This document shows positions 53,953 through 63,064 of a stretch of 64,000 nucleotides of DNA, piece by piece. Source of the stretch: Prorocentrum cordatum (Eukaryota; Sar; Dinophyceae; Prorocentrales; Prorocentraceae); NCBI GenBank assembly GCA_963575745.1, contig CAUYUJ010009480.1:306747-370746 (forward strand), written 5' to 3'. Under the pieces are notes generated by a model. It ran no database searches, had not been told where the DNA came from, and was given only the letters and a program-made list of their open reading frames with translations. The position numbers and the translations under genes were made by a program. The stretch's first letter is position 1. Each line of letters begins with the position of its first letter.

Positions 53953-54206
53953 TCCCCTTCCCTCGCCAACTTCTCGCCCAGGACGAGGGGCTGGAGCGAA
54001 GGGGAGTGGAGGTGGAAACCATGGAGGGGGAAGAGGGGGAAACAGAAGCAAAACAGAGCAGGACACTCGCGATCCAAGGTGTGATGACGTGCTCCCGTGC
54101 TGGACTTCCCACGTAGCCCCGTTTCCATCGGGGAGGCACCGTCGAACCGACACTGTGCCCGAGTCTCTGCCCCGACCCCGCCCGGGTGTGACCAAGATGC
54201 TTGACT

Positions 54207-54363
54207 TAAGTCGGGCGTGTCCCCCTACGGGGGGATTTTCGACGAAAAATAAGAAATACCCCAAGGATGCTCCGAAATGGTCAGAAAAAACTCCAAAAGT
54301 AGTCCCCAAACTATTTTCTTACTATTTTCGAATATTCCTCCTGTAGGGGGACAAGCCCGACTT
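54207..54363 (+). mobile_element. Introner-like element, family A, copy 3
   Basis: Left terminus TAAGTCGGGCGTGTCCCCCT; right terminus TGTAGGGGGACAAGCCCGACTT, its inverse. A perfect 11-bp direct repeat GATGCTTGACT flanks it (54196-54206 and 54364-54374). Best-defined target duplication of the family. The repeat has no AG, so this copy does not look like an intron bounded at the repeats. Confidence 0.9.
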
Positions 54364-54394
54364 GATGCTTGACTCAAAACCAAGACGGCTTTTC

Positions 54395-54555
54395 GGTGGT
54401 TGACAAACCTCCCTTTAAGCCTCCCCTTAGTGAAAACGGCCTGGGACCGAAACCAACGGACCCGGACCCGCAAAAACGACGGCCGCGACGCCCTCTCGCG
54501 AACCGAAAACGGCCAATTCACTAATCGACGTGTCAGGGTAGGAGGTCTATCCACC
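54395..54555 (+). mobile_element. Family B element, copy 2
   Basis: Uninterrupted copy: GGTGGTTGACAAACCTCCC, GGACCCGCAAAAACGACGG, GCGACGCCCTCTCGC, CGACGTGTCAGGGTAGGAGG and TCTATCCACC. Possible direct repeats CGGCTTTTC (54386-54394) and CGAGTTTTC (54558-54566). It lies 31 bp after A copy 3. Confidence 0.75.
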
Positions 54556-54566
54556 TCCGAGTTTTC

Positions 54567-55120
54567 AACTTTGGTCACATCCTCGGTCGCATGAGGTGTT
54601 CGGTCGCAACTGCGGGCGCGTTGTCGGTCCCCGAATGGCTCGGTCACCTACCTCTTCGGCCGATAGGGGCGGGGCGCCATGGGATCTCACGCGGGACAGC
54701 CTGACTGCGCGCGCAAGGAAGAAGGAGCAGGAGAAGGAGGAGCAGCACCAGGGGCAGGACGGAGAAGAGCGAGAGCAGGACCAGCAGCAGCGTTCAGCAG
54801 CAGGCCGCGCTGCGCATGCGAGCTGCGCGGCGGCGCCAGCCGCGTGACCGCGGGGCGGCCTGCGCCTGCCAGCCAAAACGGCCACCTGGCGCACGGCCTC
54901 AGGACCCGGCACGCGCCGGCCCGCAGGAGGGAGGGCCGCCGAGAGCAAGGAGAGCTTGTCGGGACCTCCGTCCTATCCACCCTGATCCTCATCCTCCACC
55001 TCTGCCTGCTCCTTCCCTGAAGGGAGAAGGGAGATAGACTGGCCCCGGAGGGAGCCGTCGAGCTGGAATCGGCGGTGCACCGCCGATAGATCGGCGATGG
55101 GCCCCCGATGGGCCGCCGGC
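54567..55120. other. Unassigned, ending in a J-like palindrome
   Basis: AATCGGCGGTGCACCGCCGAT followed by AGATCGGCGATGGGCC at 55069-55106 resembles the J core. The upstream 450 bp have a - frame with no recognised domain. Confidence 0.4.
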
Positions 55121-55630
<510 letters not shown>

Positions 55631-55699
55631 GTAGGTAGGTAGTCCTTGCAGTACCAGTGGCGGAAATAGTAGCACTAGTAGTAGTAGTAGTCGTCGTCG

Positions 55700-56767
55700 T
55701 CGTCGTCGTAGCAGCACGAGCAAAGGCAGAAGTAGCAGTAGGAGTAGCAGTGATAGCAACAAGAATACGATGACAGCGGCTATCGGAGAATTCAAGCGGC
55801 ACTAACTGCCCAAAAAGGAGTAGCAGTGGCAACAACAGCAGACTCCTTGGTAATACGAGTGCAAGTAGTAGCAATAGTAGAAGTAGTGGTATTCAGACTG
55901 CACCTGGTAATGCCAGTAATACCTGTTTGCAACGGTCGCAGCTGCGCTGATACAAAAGTAGCAGGAGCTAAATAGTGGCTGCAAGGTGGTAGTGCGACAT
56001 ATGCGAATACAAGTCGTCATCGTACAGATTTCAGTTGTTGTGGTATGACTGTCCTATTGCATGTGTAGTACGCGTAGAACTTGCATGACTAGGAATATGC
56101 GTAGTCTGAGTGGCTCTCATAACAACAAAACGGGGCTCTTGCCATCGCACTCAGCAAAACACCCTCTAGAGCAACAAAACAATTCTAGAGGGCTTGTGCG
56201 TTTGCTACGCAAGGCACCAGCGATGAAGGTCCTATCGGCGACGAGTGGGCGATTGGGCGTCGATGCATCCTCCCCAGAGCCTATCCCCGCACCAACGTTG
56301 CCCCGGAGGCAAGAGGGAGGACCCTCGACTGCACTGCTGCAAGAGAAACGAGTTGCAGCTCTTGCTGCGTCCGCTAATGTCCACGCAGCGGCCTCGAGAG
56401 CCCCCCCCCCCCGCTTTGGAGACGCCGCCGAAGGCCATGAAGATCATCCGCAGCTGCTGCTCGCCTGGGCACGGCCGCGCTGGCCCAAAGTGGCCCTCGT
56501 CTCGGCGCCTCGACTCTGCAGGAGACGAGGCAGCACGGAGCACCCGGCTGGCCGAGTCTCCCCCCCAACCGCTCCCCACGAGAACCATCGCCCCAGCATG
56601 GTGTCGGCTCGCGCGAGTGCCGCTCGCAGCGAGAGCCAAGGGAACAGCGATCGCGATGCGAGTCCGCAACCCCCATCCGAGAGGGGTGAAGGCCGATTCT
56701 GCCGACGCTGCACCCGGCCGGTGTGTGCTCTGACTGGCCTGCCTTCGGGAACGGCAGGAGCCAATCG
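55700..56767. other. Unassigned stretch
   Basis: AGTAG-like degenerate words continue to about 55990. CTCTAGAGCAACAAAACAAT then TCTAGAGGG at 56164-56191 is a small inverted repeat. GC-rich frames at 56232-56740 have no recognised domain. Confidence 0.3.
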
Positions 56768-56945
56768 GGAGGGGGGGAAGAAAGTATCAATATCACGCCG
56801 CCGCGGGGGCCCGCAAGGCCCCATCGGCGTGCTACTCCCTCGTTCTTCGTCCGCAAAAAAAAACAACATCGTAACACGCTAGTGGGGCCCTGGGGGCCCC
56901 CCCCGGCGGCGTGACATCGATATATACCCCCTCGACCCCCCCCCC
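56768..56945. mobile_element. Foldback element, family V
   Basis: The left arm (about 56768-56835: AAAGTATCAATATCACGCCG then GGGGGCCCGCAAGGCCCC) and right arm (about 56873-56945: GGGGCCCTGGGGGCCCCC then GGCGGCGTGACATCGATAT) are inverted copies over some 55 bp. The spacer contains an A9 run. The two arms give the same SRRRGGPxGP peptide on opposite strands, which shows such a peptide is only a translation of the arm. Confidence 0.8.
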
Positions 56946-57092
56946 GAGTAAACAAGCAAAACTGCATGAGCCGAAACTTTCGGAAGTCCGCGCGGAATTC
57001 GTGGTGCGGCGCCAGGCCCCCCTGGCGGTCCCTCCGGCTCCGCGCGGCCCTCCGAAGTCCGACGCTCACCACAGTCAACCCGTGTAGCAAGG

Positions 57093-57217
57093 ACGCGCGA
57101 TGAGGATGCAAGGGCCTTGGACGCCCACGTCCAGGATTTCGAGCGGGGCGCGGCCAACGGAAGTGGCCAAGGATGGACCGAGGAGGCAAGGACGCAAGGG
57201 TATCATTGGGAAGGTTG
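57093..57217. repeat. Dispersed repeat, family U, copy 2
   Basis: GATGAGGATGCAAGGGCCTT, GGCCAACGGAAGTGGCCAAG and GGCAAGGACGCAAGGG; partner of 1189-1312. Confidence 0.6.
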
Positions 57218-57226
57218 CTCACCCTT

Positions 57227-57405
57227 GCAGTAGAGACCACTCCACAAGAAACTTTCCACAAGAAGCCCAACCCTGAGACCCCAGGACGGCCATTGATTTT
57301 TGGTGTGGGAACGTCACGCTTTCCATAGCAAAACCATCGAAACCCAACAAACCCAGGGCACCCTGGAGGCAAGCAGGGTGTTCCTTGGCGTGGGCCTCCA
57401 CTGTA
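57227..57405 (+). mobile_element. Family D element, copy 3
   Basis: GCAGTAGAGACCACTCCACA start and GTGGGCCTCCACTGTATT end form an imperfect inverted repeat. The interior matches D copies 1 and 2. GGTTGCTC (57214) and GGTTGCCT (57413) lie about 10 bp outside each end and may be remnants of a target duplication. Confidence 0.7.
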
Positions 57406-57794
57406 TTATGCGGGTTGCCTGCGTGCAGCATGTTCTTCTTCGAGCGAGTGCGGGGAAGAGGTGTTCGTGCCTGGCCGTCCTCGTCGAGGGGGGCTGCTGC
57501 AGCCTCCTGCTCCCAACCGCCCACCCCCCCCCCGCCTGGCCACTGCACTGTGGACACGGTGGCGCTCGCTATGACGCCGCACCCCTCCCCCCCTCCTCCT
57601 CCCCCCCTGCCTCCCCGCCGATCCCTGGCCTCCTCCTCCTCCTCCTCCTCCTCGAGCTCGAGCTCGAAGCTGCGGGCGGTTCTGGGCCAAGACCCTGGCG
57701 CCCTCGCAGGCCCTCCCCCGTCCTGGCCAGAGCAGCCGGGGTGGAGGGGCGGAGGAGATCTCCCGTCAGGGAACGTGGCCGGCGGTCGACCTGA
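57406..57794. other. Unassigned stretch before the LINE-type element
   Basis: A short (CTC)n then GAGCTC repeat at 57628-57668. No recognised coding sequence; the frame of the next feature has a TGA at 57792. Confidence 0.3.
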
Positions 57795-58475
57795 GCGAGG
57801 GAGGGAGCAAGCAGGAGCCACGACACGAGTCTGGAAGCGGTCCACGAGTTGGAACAGTGCCTGTCAAAGCGTCGCGCCGACCTCGAGGGCACCCTGGGCG
57901 ACTCGAACCTGCACAAGGCCGAGTACAAGCAGGCGGTGGCCAAGCTGCACAAGTACGTGTCGCCTCAGGCCCAGGGCGACGTGGCGCCGACGCTCCGCCT
58001 CACCGACATCCTGGACGGCATGCTCTCGGCGTGGCAGGTGGGCGACGGTGACATGCTCGGATCGTGTGACTACCAAGGCCTCCCCGATCAAGATCGGCAG
58101 GAGGCCACCCCTACAGGGGGATTGTCGACGAACAAAAACAAAATACCCCAAAAATAATAATAAAAAAAAAAAAAAAAAAAATGTCCAAAAATAGTCTGGG
58201 GACATTTTTTGAGTGTCGTTTGATCTTCTTGGGGCCCTTCTTGGGGCATTTTTGGGGTATTTTTCTATGTTTCGCCGAAAATCCCCCTGTAGGGGGACAC
58301 GCCCGACAGAAAGCTACCAGAGCAGATCCAGAACCTCGCCAAGCGCCCCCTCGCGGAGAAGCCCAGGCCGGGGCGCCAGAGCTGCGCGAGCAGCACCCGG
58401 GGCAGCAGCGGAGGCCAAAAGGGCACGAGGAGGAAGGCCGAGGCGCCCGCCGAGGGAGGAGCGCTGGCCCCTGCT
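57795..58475 (+). pseudogene. N-terminal region of the LINE-type element, two coding segments
   Basis: Segment 1 (57795-58077) encodes a helical, charged sequence: SLEAVHELEQCLSKRRADLE, GDSNLHKAEYKQAVAKLHKY and PTLRLTDILDGMLSAWQVG. Segment 2 (from 58321) encodes EQIQNLAKRPLAEKPRPGRQ and a basic tail that passes into poly-Pro at the TCC array. Removing 58078-58320 joins them in frame as CDYQ|EQIQNLAK. Upstream, TGA at 57792 closes the frame and there is no ATG, so the true start is lost or lies in another exon. The function is unknown; similar segments precede the endonuclease in related elements. Confidence 0.6.
58078..58320 (+). mobile_element. Putative GC-AG intron formed by an A-family introner-like element (copy 4)
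   Basis: The intron would start GCCTCC after CAAG and end GCTACCAG. Inside, the A element spans about 58091-58308: a degraded left terminus (AAGATCGGCAGGAGGCC, CCCTACAGGGGGATT) and an intact right terminus (AATCCCCCTGTAGGGGGACA then CGCCCGAC). Inner inverted words, AAAATACCCCAAAAA and TTTTTGGGGTATTTT, and an A19-like run are present. CTACCAAGG (58070) and CTACCAGAG (58314) are partial direct repeats. The reading frame is restored by removal, while the retained frame meets a stop at about 58155. Confidence 0.7.
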
Positions 58476-58612
58476 CCTCCTCCTCCTCCTCCTCCTCCTC
58501 CTCCTCCTCCTCCTCCTCCTCCTCCTCCTCCTCCTCCTCTGTCTCCTCCTCCTCCTCCTCCTCCTCCTCCTCCTCCTCCTTCTCCTCCTCCTCCTCCCTC
58601 CTCCTCCTCCTC
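58475..58612. repeat. TCC microsatellite
   Basis: (CTC)n with TGTCT and TTC interruptions, in the poly-Pro end of segment 2 of the LINE-type element. Confidence 0.95.
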
Positions 58613-59468
58613 CCCCCGCCACCCCCGTGCCGCCGCCTGCTGCTGGTGCTGCCGCTGGATCAGCGCCCCTCTAACGGGGTTTCCACCGACAGGCATTTTT
58701 AGGAGGCAATCGAACCTACCTCGCTTTTGACCACCCTCGCTTCCAAACGATACCAAACGACACCAGGCTACGGCCCGCACCAGTCAGGTCGCCTGACCAG
58801 GAGGCGCGTGGTATGACTTGGTTTTGTCTGGAAGCGAAAGCGGGTAGGTAATTCACGCTCTGAATTTTGGCCAGCGGCCCGGTAAGCCCAACTCTCCCCG
58901 ATGTGGGCAGCGCTGCAATGCCAGACAGAGGCCCTGTGGTGGCAACTTCCGACAACATTCCAAAGTGCCGGTTAGTGAGTACCCGTTGCGGTGCCGCGGA
59001 CTGGAGGCGTGCGGGAGCAGGACGATCGGGTTGTCAGCAGGGGGGCCCAAGGCCCCGCCGCCAGTGGCATCCCCACGCAAGAAAGCCTGGAGGGCCGCCC
59101 CCCAAGAAGGCAGCAGCACCAGCACTAAGGTAGCAGACTTGGCCCAGCCAGACAGTCACTCTCCCACCCCTACCCCAGACTCCCAGCTTCCTGCCCAGTT
59201 CCGGATGCCCCACGCAATTCGTCTGAGCATCGCGAGAACGAGGGCTTCGATTCGGAGTCGATCAGTTTGGAGATAGTGGCTGCCAAAATTGTACCAGTTT
59301 GGCATTCGATGCGCAAGTTCTTGGAGAATACCTCAGCGCATGTCGTCTTGTGCCAGGTGCACACGTTGCTGACTGCCGAGGACCCTCGAGAGGCCGCATC
59401 GTAGGAGAGTGAGGGACGGATGGACAGCAGTCCTCGAACCTGGCACCTCCAGGCCCTGGAGGGGGCCT

Positions 59469-59519
59469 GGAGGAGGAGGAGGAGGAGGAGGAGGAGGAGG
59501 AGGAGGAGGAGGAGGAGGC
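59469..59519. repeat. GGA microsatellite inside endonuclease coding frame
   Basis: (GGA)n encoding poly-Gly in the frame of the endonuclease, between two recognisable segments that remain in the same frame. Confidence 0.9.
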
Positions 59520-59687
59520 ACCACAGGCCCTGGAGGGGTTCTGCGAACCTACCTCAGAATCCACTTGCCCGACTTTGGGGGACGCCAATGGGTCTCTCGC
59601 ACATGGCCGGCCGAGAAAGAGCCCTCGTTCGCCTCCCTGGGTCACGCGAGCATTGTGCTGTGTGAGGCTCTGCTTTCGGGGCTGTGC

Positions 59688-59783
59688 GAAGGATTGCAAA
59701 AAAAACGAAGGATTGCAAAAAAACGAAGGATTGCAAACAAAAAAAGGAGGATTGCAAAAAAACGAAGGATTGCAATCCTTCCT
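59688..59783. repeat. 18-bp tandem repeat ending in a palindrome
   Basis: GAAGGATTGCAAAAAAAC and variants repeated five times; the last unit is fused to its own inverse, GAAGGATTGCAATCCTTCC. Confidence 0.9.
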
Positions 59784-59928
59784 TGCCTCAGTGAGACCAA
59801 GCAGAACATCTTGGCGTGCACTGCGTCGCGCCCCAAGAGCCCCCCCGCGCGCCCTCTGTCGTAGTGAACGTTTCCTATTCGGCGCTTCGACGTTGGGCAG
59901 AAGGAAGGGGGGAAGGAGGGGGGGGTCT

Positions 59929-60127
59929 GGCTCCAGGCCTCTGCTTAATGCGACTGTTTGCAACGGTGCGTCCTGTGGGGGGAGCCTCCGCCTGCCTGAA
60001 ACAACAGGCCCCAGAAACATCCAAGATCCATTCCACGGGGGGGGGGGAAAGGGGGGGGTGCGAAGGCCCGCGCCGGTCGGCAAAACAATGAATCAGAAAA
60101 CGATCATACGGGCTTTGGCCTGGAGCC
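59929..60127 (+). mobile_element. Family E element, copy 2
   Basis: Ends GGCTCCAGGCC (59929) and GGCCTGGAGCC (60117-60127) are a perfect 11-bp inverted repeat. The interior matches 12742-12910. It separates two parts of the endonuclease region. Confidence 0.75.
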
Positions 60128-60324
60128 TCCAAGCCTTTCGACGTCGGCCTTCTCTGCTAAGCTCGGTGCGGGCACTGTGCTCCCCGGCGGCGTGGAAGGC
60201 ACCTGCGATGGCGTTGCGGGTGTCCAGATGTCGGATTTGTTCCTGGTTGGCTCTCGCTTGGCGCAGTACGATTCGCACAGTCGAAGTAGCAGGAGACTCG
60301 GAACAGGCCATCAACGACCCCGTG

Positions 60325-61390
60325 TCCTCATCCTTCCACCCTTGCCTCGCCTCCCTCAAGCCTCTCGGCTTCCGTCGGCACCCGCCCTTCCTCACCCTAA
60401 GGCCTGTTGGACCCTGCCCCGAGCCCGCCCCCCCCGACTGGGAGGTTGTTGAAAGGGTGGCCTCGAGGGCGTTGAGAATGGCTGAGCTTGGAGACGTCGA
60501 CCAAAACCAGTTCAACGTTGACACGCTGTACCGATCATGCGCCAAACCGGCCGAGGAGCTGGAAATTGTGTTTCGAGCCGGCCTACATGAGTGAATTCGG
60601 TGCTCCTCCTCATCCTCCTCCTCCTCCGCTTCCTCCTGCCTCCTCCTCCTCTCCCCTTCCGCGGGGCGCCCTCTCCGCACAGGTAAAGAGATGGCTCCGG
60701 CCGGCCCGTCTCACCACGGCAGTCCGTGGCTGGCAGGCGCAGCCGCGGTGGGCGGCTGTGTACCCGACCACGCTCCAGAGAGGCCGGCCGAGGTCTCCGG
60801 CACGCCGCGGCCTGCTTCGCCACTGCGACGGAGCAACTGCCAAGCAATCGGGGCCGAAACCACCGCGTCCTCCGAGGGTCGTCGGGGATGGCCGTATCGT
60901 GTGCTACGGTGTTGCTGTCATGTAGATGTTGCTCGCTGGTCCACAGTGTAATGCTCGGCCGTCGCCGACGGCCGAGCAGCCGGCACCGCCCGTGGCTGCA
61001 GCCGTGCGCCCTGGGGCCTCCGCTCGAAGGCCCCCCCGCCCCCACGAAGGCCCTCCACAGAGGAACAAAAAAGTCGCATAAACATGCAAACTCGGAGGTC
61101 CGCGCGGATGTCTCGGATCGGCGGACCTCCGAATTTGCATGTTTATGCCACTTTTTGTTCCCCTACTCCAGGACGAGTTCTGAGGGCCCCCTGGTCGGCG
61201 GCCTGCCGTCCGTGGCCACCTCGTGGGCGTTTTGGTGTATCGGCGATGCTCCGGCGTCCCCACGCTGCGATGGCCGTGGTGAAGAGACACATTGGTCAAG
61301 TAAGCAGAGTCAGTGCAGCCCTGCGCGCGCAGCGGACACCTCGCTCAGCCCCCTGCGCAAGTCGTTCAGCCCCCAGACAGGCTAGGTGAC
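60325..61390 (+). pseudogene. Linker region between endonuclease and RT
   Basis: Pieces in different frames: SSSFHPCLASLKPLGFRRHP then WEVVERVASRALRMAELGDV (60330-60594, TGA), a basic segment at about 60680-60950, and AMLRRPHAAMAVVKRHIGQV then SRVSAALRAQRT (about 61240-61340). These resemble the poorly conserved stretch ahead of RT in such elements. The hairpin element H interrupts it at 61059-61164. Confidence 0.45.
61059..61164. mobile_element. Long hairpin element, family H
   Basis: The left arm (about 61060-61103, GAGGAACAAAAAAGTCGCAT at the start) and right arm (about 61121-61164) pair over some 43 bp with very few mismatches around a 17-bp loop. CTCCA occurs just outside both ends and may be a target duplication. 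Highest arm identity of the hairpins in this window. Confidence 0.85.
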
Positions 61391-61400
61391 TGGTCTTGTG

Positions 61401-61405
61401 TGGCC

Positions 61406-61446
<41 letters not shown>

Positions 61447-61454
61447 CTTCTCTC

Positions 61455-61494
<40 letters not shown>

Positions 61495-61497
61495 CTC
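61401..61497. repeat. TC microsatellite
   Basis: (CT)n with a few TTC and GC interruptions, directly before the pre-RT coding block. It could act as a polypyrimidine tract, with AG at 61526-61527 or 61533-61534 as possible acceptors, but this is speculative. Confidence 0.9.
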
Positions 61498-61499
61498 CG

Positions 61500-61918
61500 T
61501 TGCCAACACGTCGCTTGCGACAGCCCTCAGGAAAGGGCGGTGGTCGGAAAGGAAGCCTGAGTACACCCTGGATGCCGTGGCATTGGCCAAAGTTGAGGCC
61601 GAGAAAAGTGCGAGAGCTGAGGATCACAAACAATGGATTTCGCTGCTTCGGGCCAACATCGAGTCAGGAGCTAGACACGCCCATGAGGTTGTGAGAGGGG
61701 TCCCTGGTTGGACGCCTTCCACCACAAACAATGCTAAAGGCGAGGTTGTTTTTGCTGCCAGGTCTCCCCTCTCTTCCGAGCTGGCCAAATTTGCTCAGCT
61801 CTGGCATCCCGATAACAGCCAGGACTCACTGCCGCCAGGAGCTAAGTTTGAACCTCTGGAGCGGCGAATGGCCATATCGTTCCCGAAACACGGCTTCGTC
61901 GGTTTATGGGCTTCATAG
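61500..61918 (+). pseudogene. Pre-RT region of the LINE-type element
   Basis: One frame: ALRKGRWSERKPEYTLDAVA, then AKVEAEKSARAEDHKQWISL, ANIESGARHAHEVVRGVPGW, SELAKFAQLWHPDNSQD and LERRMAISFPKHGFVGL, stopped by TAG at 61916. This is the helical block that precedes RT motif 1 in these elements (the SFPKHGFVGL stretch corresponds to the usual A-x-S-F-x-x-x-T-x-x-G-x-D-G). The Asp-Gly that should follow is out of frame. Confidence 0.65.
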
Positions 61919-61924
61919 TAGTCA

Positions 61925-62630
61925 CTTTCAGCACATGCTGCATCAGGCATTGGCTTCGCTCGCTCGGATGATTGCTACCTTCGGGAAGTCGGGCCTCCTC
62001 CCTGTCGAGATGCGGCTTAGTATACTCATTGTGATGGCGAAACCTGACGGGGGGCGTAGGCCCATGGGACCTTCCGTCTCTATATACCGCCTGTGGGCTC
62101 GGGCCCGTAGGGACAGCGCCAGGCAAAGGGAAGATGCCAACAGTCGTGAGTTGTTTACTGCGGGGTCCTTGTCCTCCAACGTGGACACGGTGTGGCGTCA
62201 AAGCGTTTTGAGTGAGAAGGCCGTGGGGTCCAAGTCATGTTACACCTCCGTGCTGGGATTCACTGAACTTCTATGAGTCGGTTGATCTGGACATCCTCTT
62301 CCAGCGCTGCCGCCAGCAGGGGTTCCCCATGCAGGTGGCCCGTGCCTGCGACGCTGCGTACCGTTCTGCTCAGCACATTGCTTCGCACAGCAGGGTCGAG
62401 GTGCCCAAGTTCGCGTGGCGTGGCATCGTGGCTGGATGCGGCTTCGCCAAGACGCTGATCCGGGTCTTTTCTGTGGCGGCCTTCGAGGGGCTCACGCTGC
62501 CAAGATGAGTCTCGGTGCGAGTTTGTATCGACGATTGCACCTTCGGGGGCAACGGCATTGCGAGCAGGCTCGCCAAGGATCTGCTCGAAGCCTCCTTCAG
62601 CCTCCAGGAAGTTACAGTCGGGGCGTTGAC
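61925..62630 (+). pseudogene. Reverse transcriptase domain
   Basis: Frame 1: HFQHMLHQALASLARMIATF, SGLLPVEMRLSILIVMAKPD and GGRRPMG (fingers, motif with Lys and RP), ending at 62276 after LSEKAVGSKSCYTSVLG. Frame 2 carries the catalytic motif A in WDSLNFYESVDLDILFQRC (Asp at 62257), IVAGCGFAKTLIRVFSVAAF and a TGA at 62506. In the same frame follows VSVRVCIDDCTFGG, with the IDD active site at 62527-62535. The three catalytic Asp residues thus survive in DNA, but one frameshift and one stop separate them. Homology is clear; activity is excluded. Confidence 0.8.
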
Positions 62631-62775
62631 CTAAGGAACCCTAAATAAGGAACGGGGCCACTTTCTCCCATAAGTTGAACTTCGATTTCCCATGGAAAAC
62701 CTTAGGAAAACAGAAGGCAAACTGTCGAACAATCAAGGAACACCGAGCCCCTCCCCAACGGAAAGGGTTCTTTCT
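62631..62775 (-). repeat. Dispersed repeat, family M, copy 2, inside the LINE-type element
   Basis: CTAAGGAAC, AATAAGGAACGGGGCC, then CAAGGAACACCGAGCCCC and GGGTTCTTTCTCC; blocks as at 48179-48322. It follows the RT palm directly, where the coding sequence should continue. Confidence 0.65.
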
Positions 62776-62908
62776 CCAGGGCCCCGGCTGTATCGAGAGC
62801 GATCTTCGCTGTGCCATCGCTGTGCCCAGGGCGGCCGTGGCGGCCGCTCCCCCGTCCGTCCCTGGGGCCGTGCGTGCTGGACTGGGCGTGCTTGAAGGAG
62901 CCCTGGGA

Positions 62909-63053
62909 CACACAAATAAATACACACAAACAATATAATTCCCCATATGTTCCTATATTCTGTGGGTTTTTGTCTTCCCCCCCACTTCCCATATTTCCCC
63001 ATATTTTCTGCGAAATCGACGATTAATTGTGTCTGTGTGTGTTTTCCCCTCCT
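62909..63053 (+). mobile_element. Introner-like element, family C, copy 3
   Basis: CACACAAATAAATACACAC, GGGTTTTTGTCTTCCCCCCC, AATCGACGATTAATTG and a GTGTTTTCCCC end. Flanked by GAGCCCTGGGA (62898-62908) and GAGTGCTGGGA (63054-63064), 9 of 11 identical. It lies in the post-RT part of the LINE-type element. GC-AG or GT-AG sites are not obvious; CTTGAAG|GA and CCTGAG|TG would be a GA-AG pair. Confidence 0.85.
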
Positions 63054-63064
63054 GAGTGCTGGGA

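Larger units (their letters stand above)
59241..60300 (+). pseudogene. Endonuclease domain of the LINE-type element, broken
   Basis: The N-terminal strands read SLEIVAAKIVPVWHSMRKFL and ENTSAHVVLCQ (59253-59352). The position where the catalytic Glu usually follows Gln is Val (CQVHTLL), so a key residue is lost. A TAG at 59402 ends this frame. The next segment, RDGWTAVLEPGTSRPWRGPG, runs through a (GGA)n array and continues as GVLRTYLRIHLPDFGGRQWV. After an 18-bp tandem repeat and element E, a third piece (from about 60165) reads LPGGVEGTCDGVAGVQMSDL and FLVGSRLAQYDSHSRS, then GTGHQRP, where a catalytic His is expected. Apurinic-type endonuclease is inferred from this order. Confidence 0.6.

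Noticed and set aside
61401-61497. TC array as a branch/polypyrimidine tract of an intron
   Set aside because: Possible AG acceptors follow, but no matching donor and no frame test can be made; a plain microsatellite is simpler.
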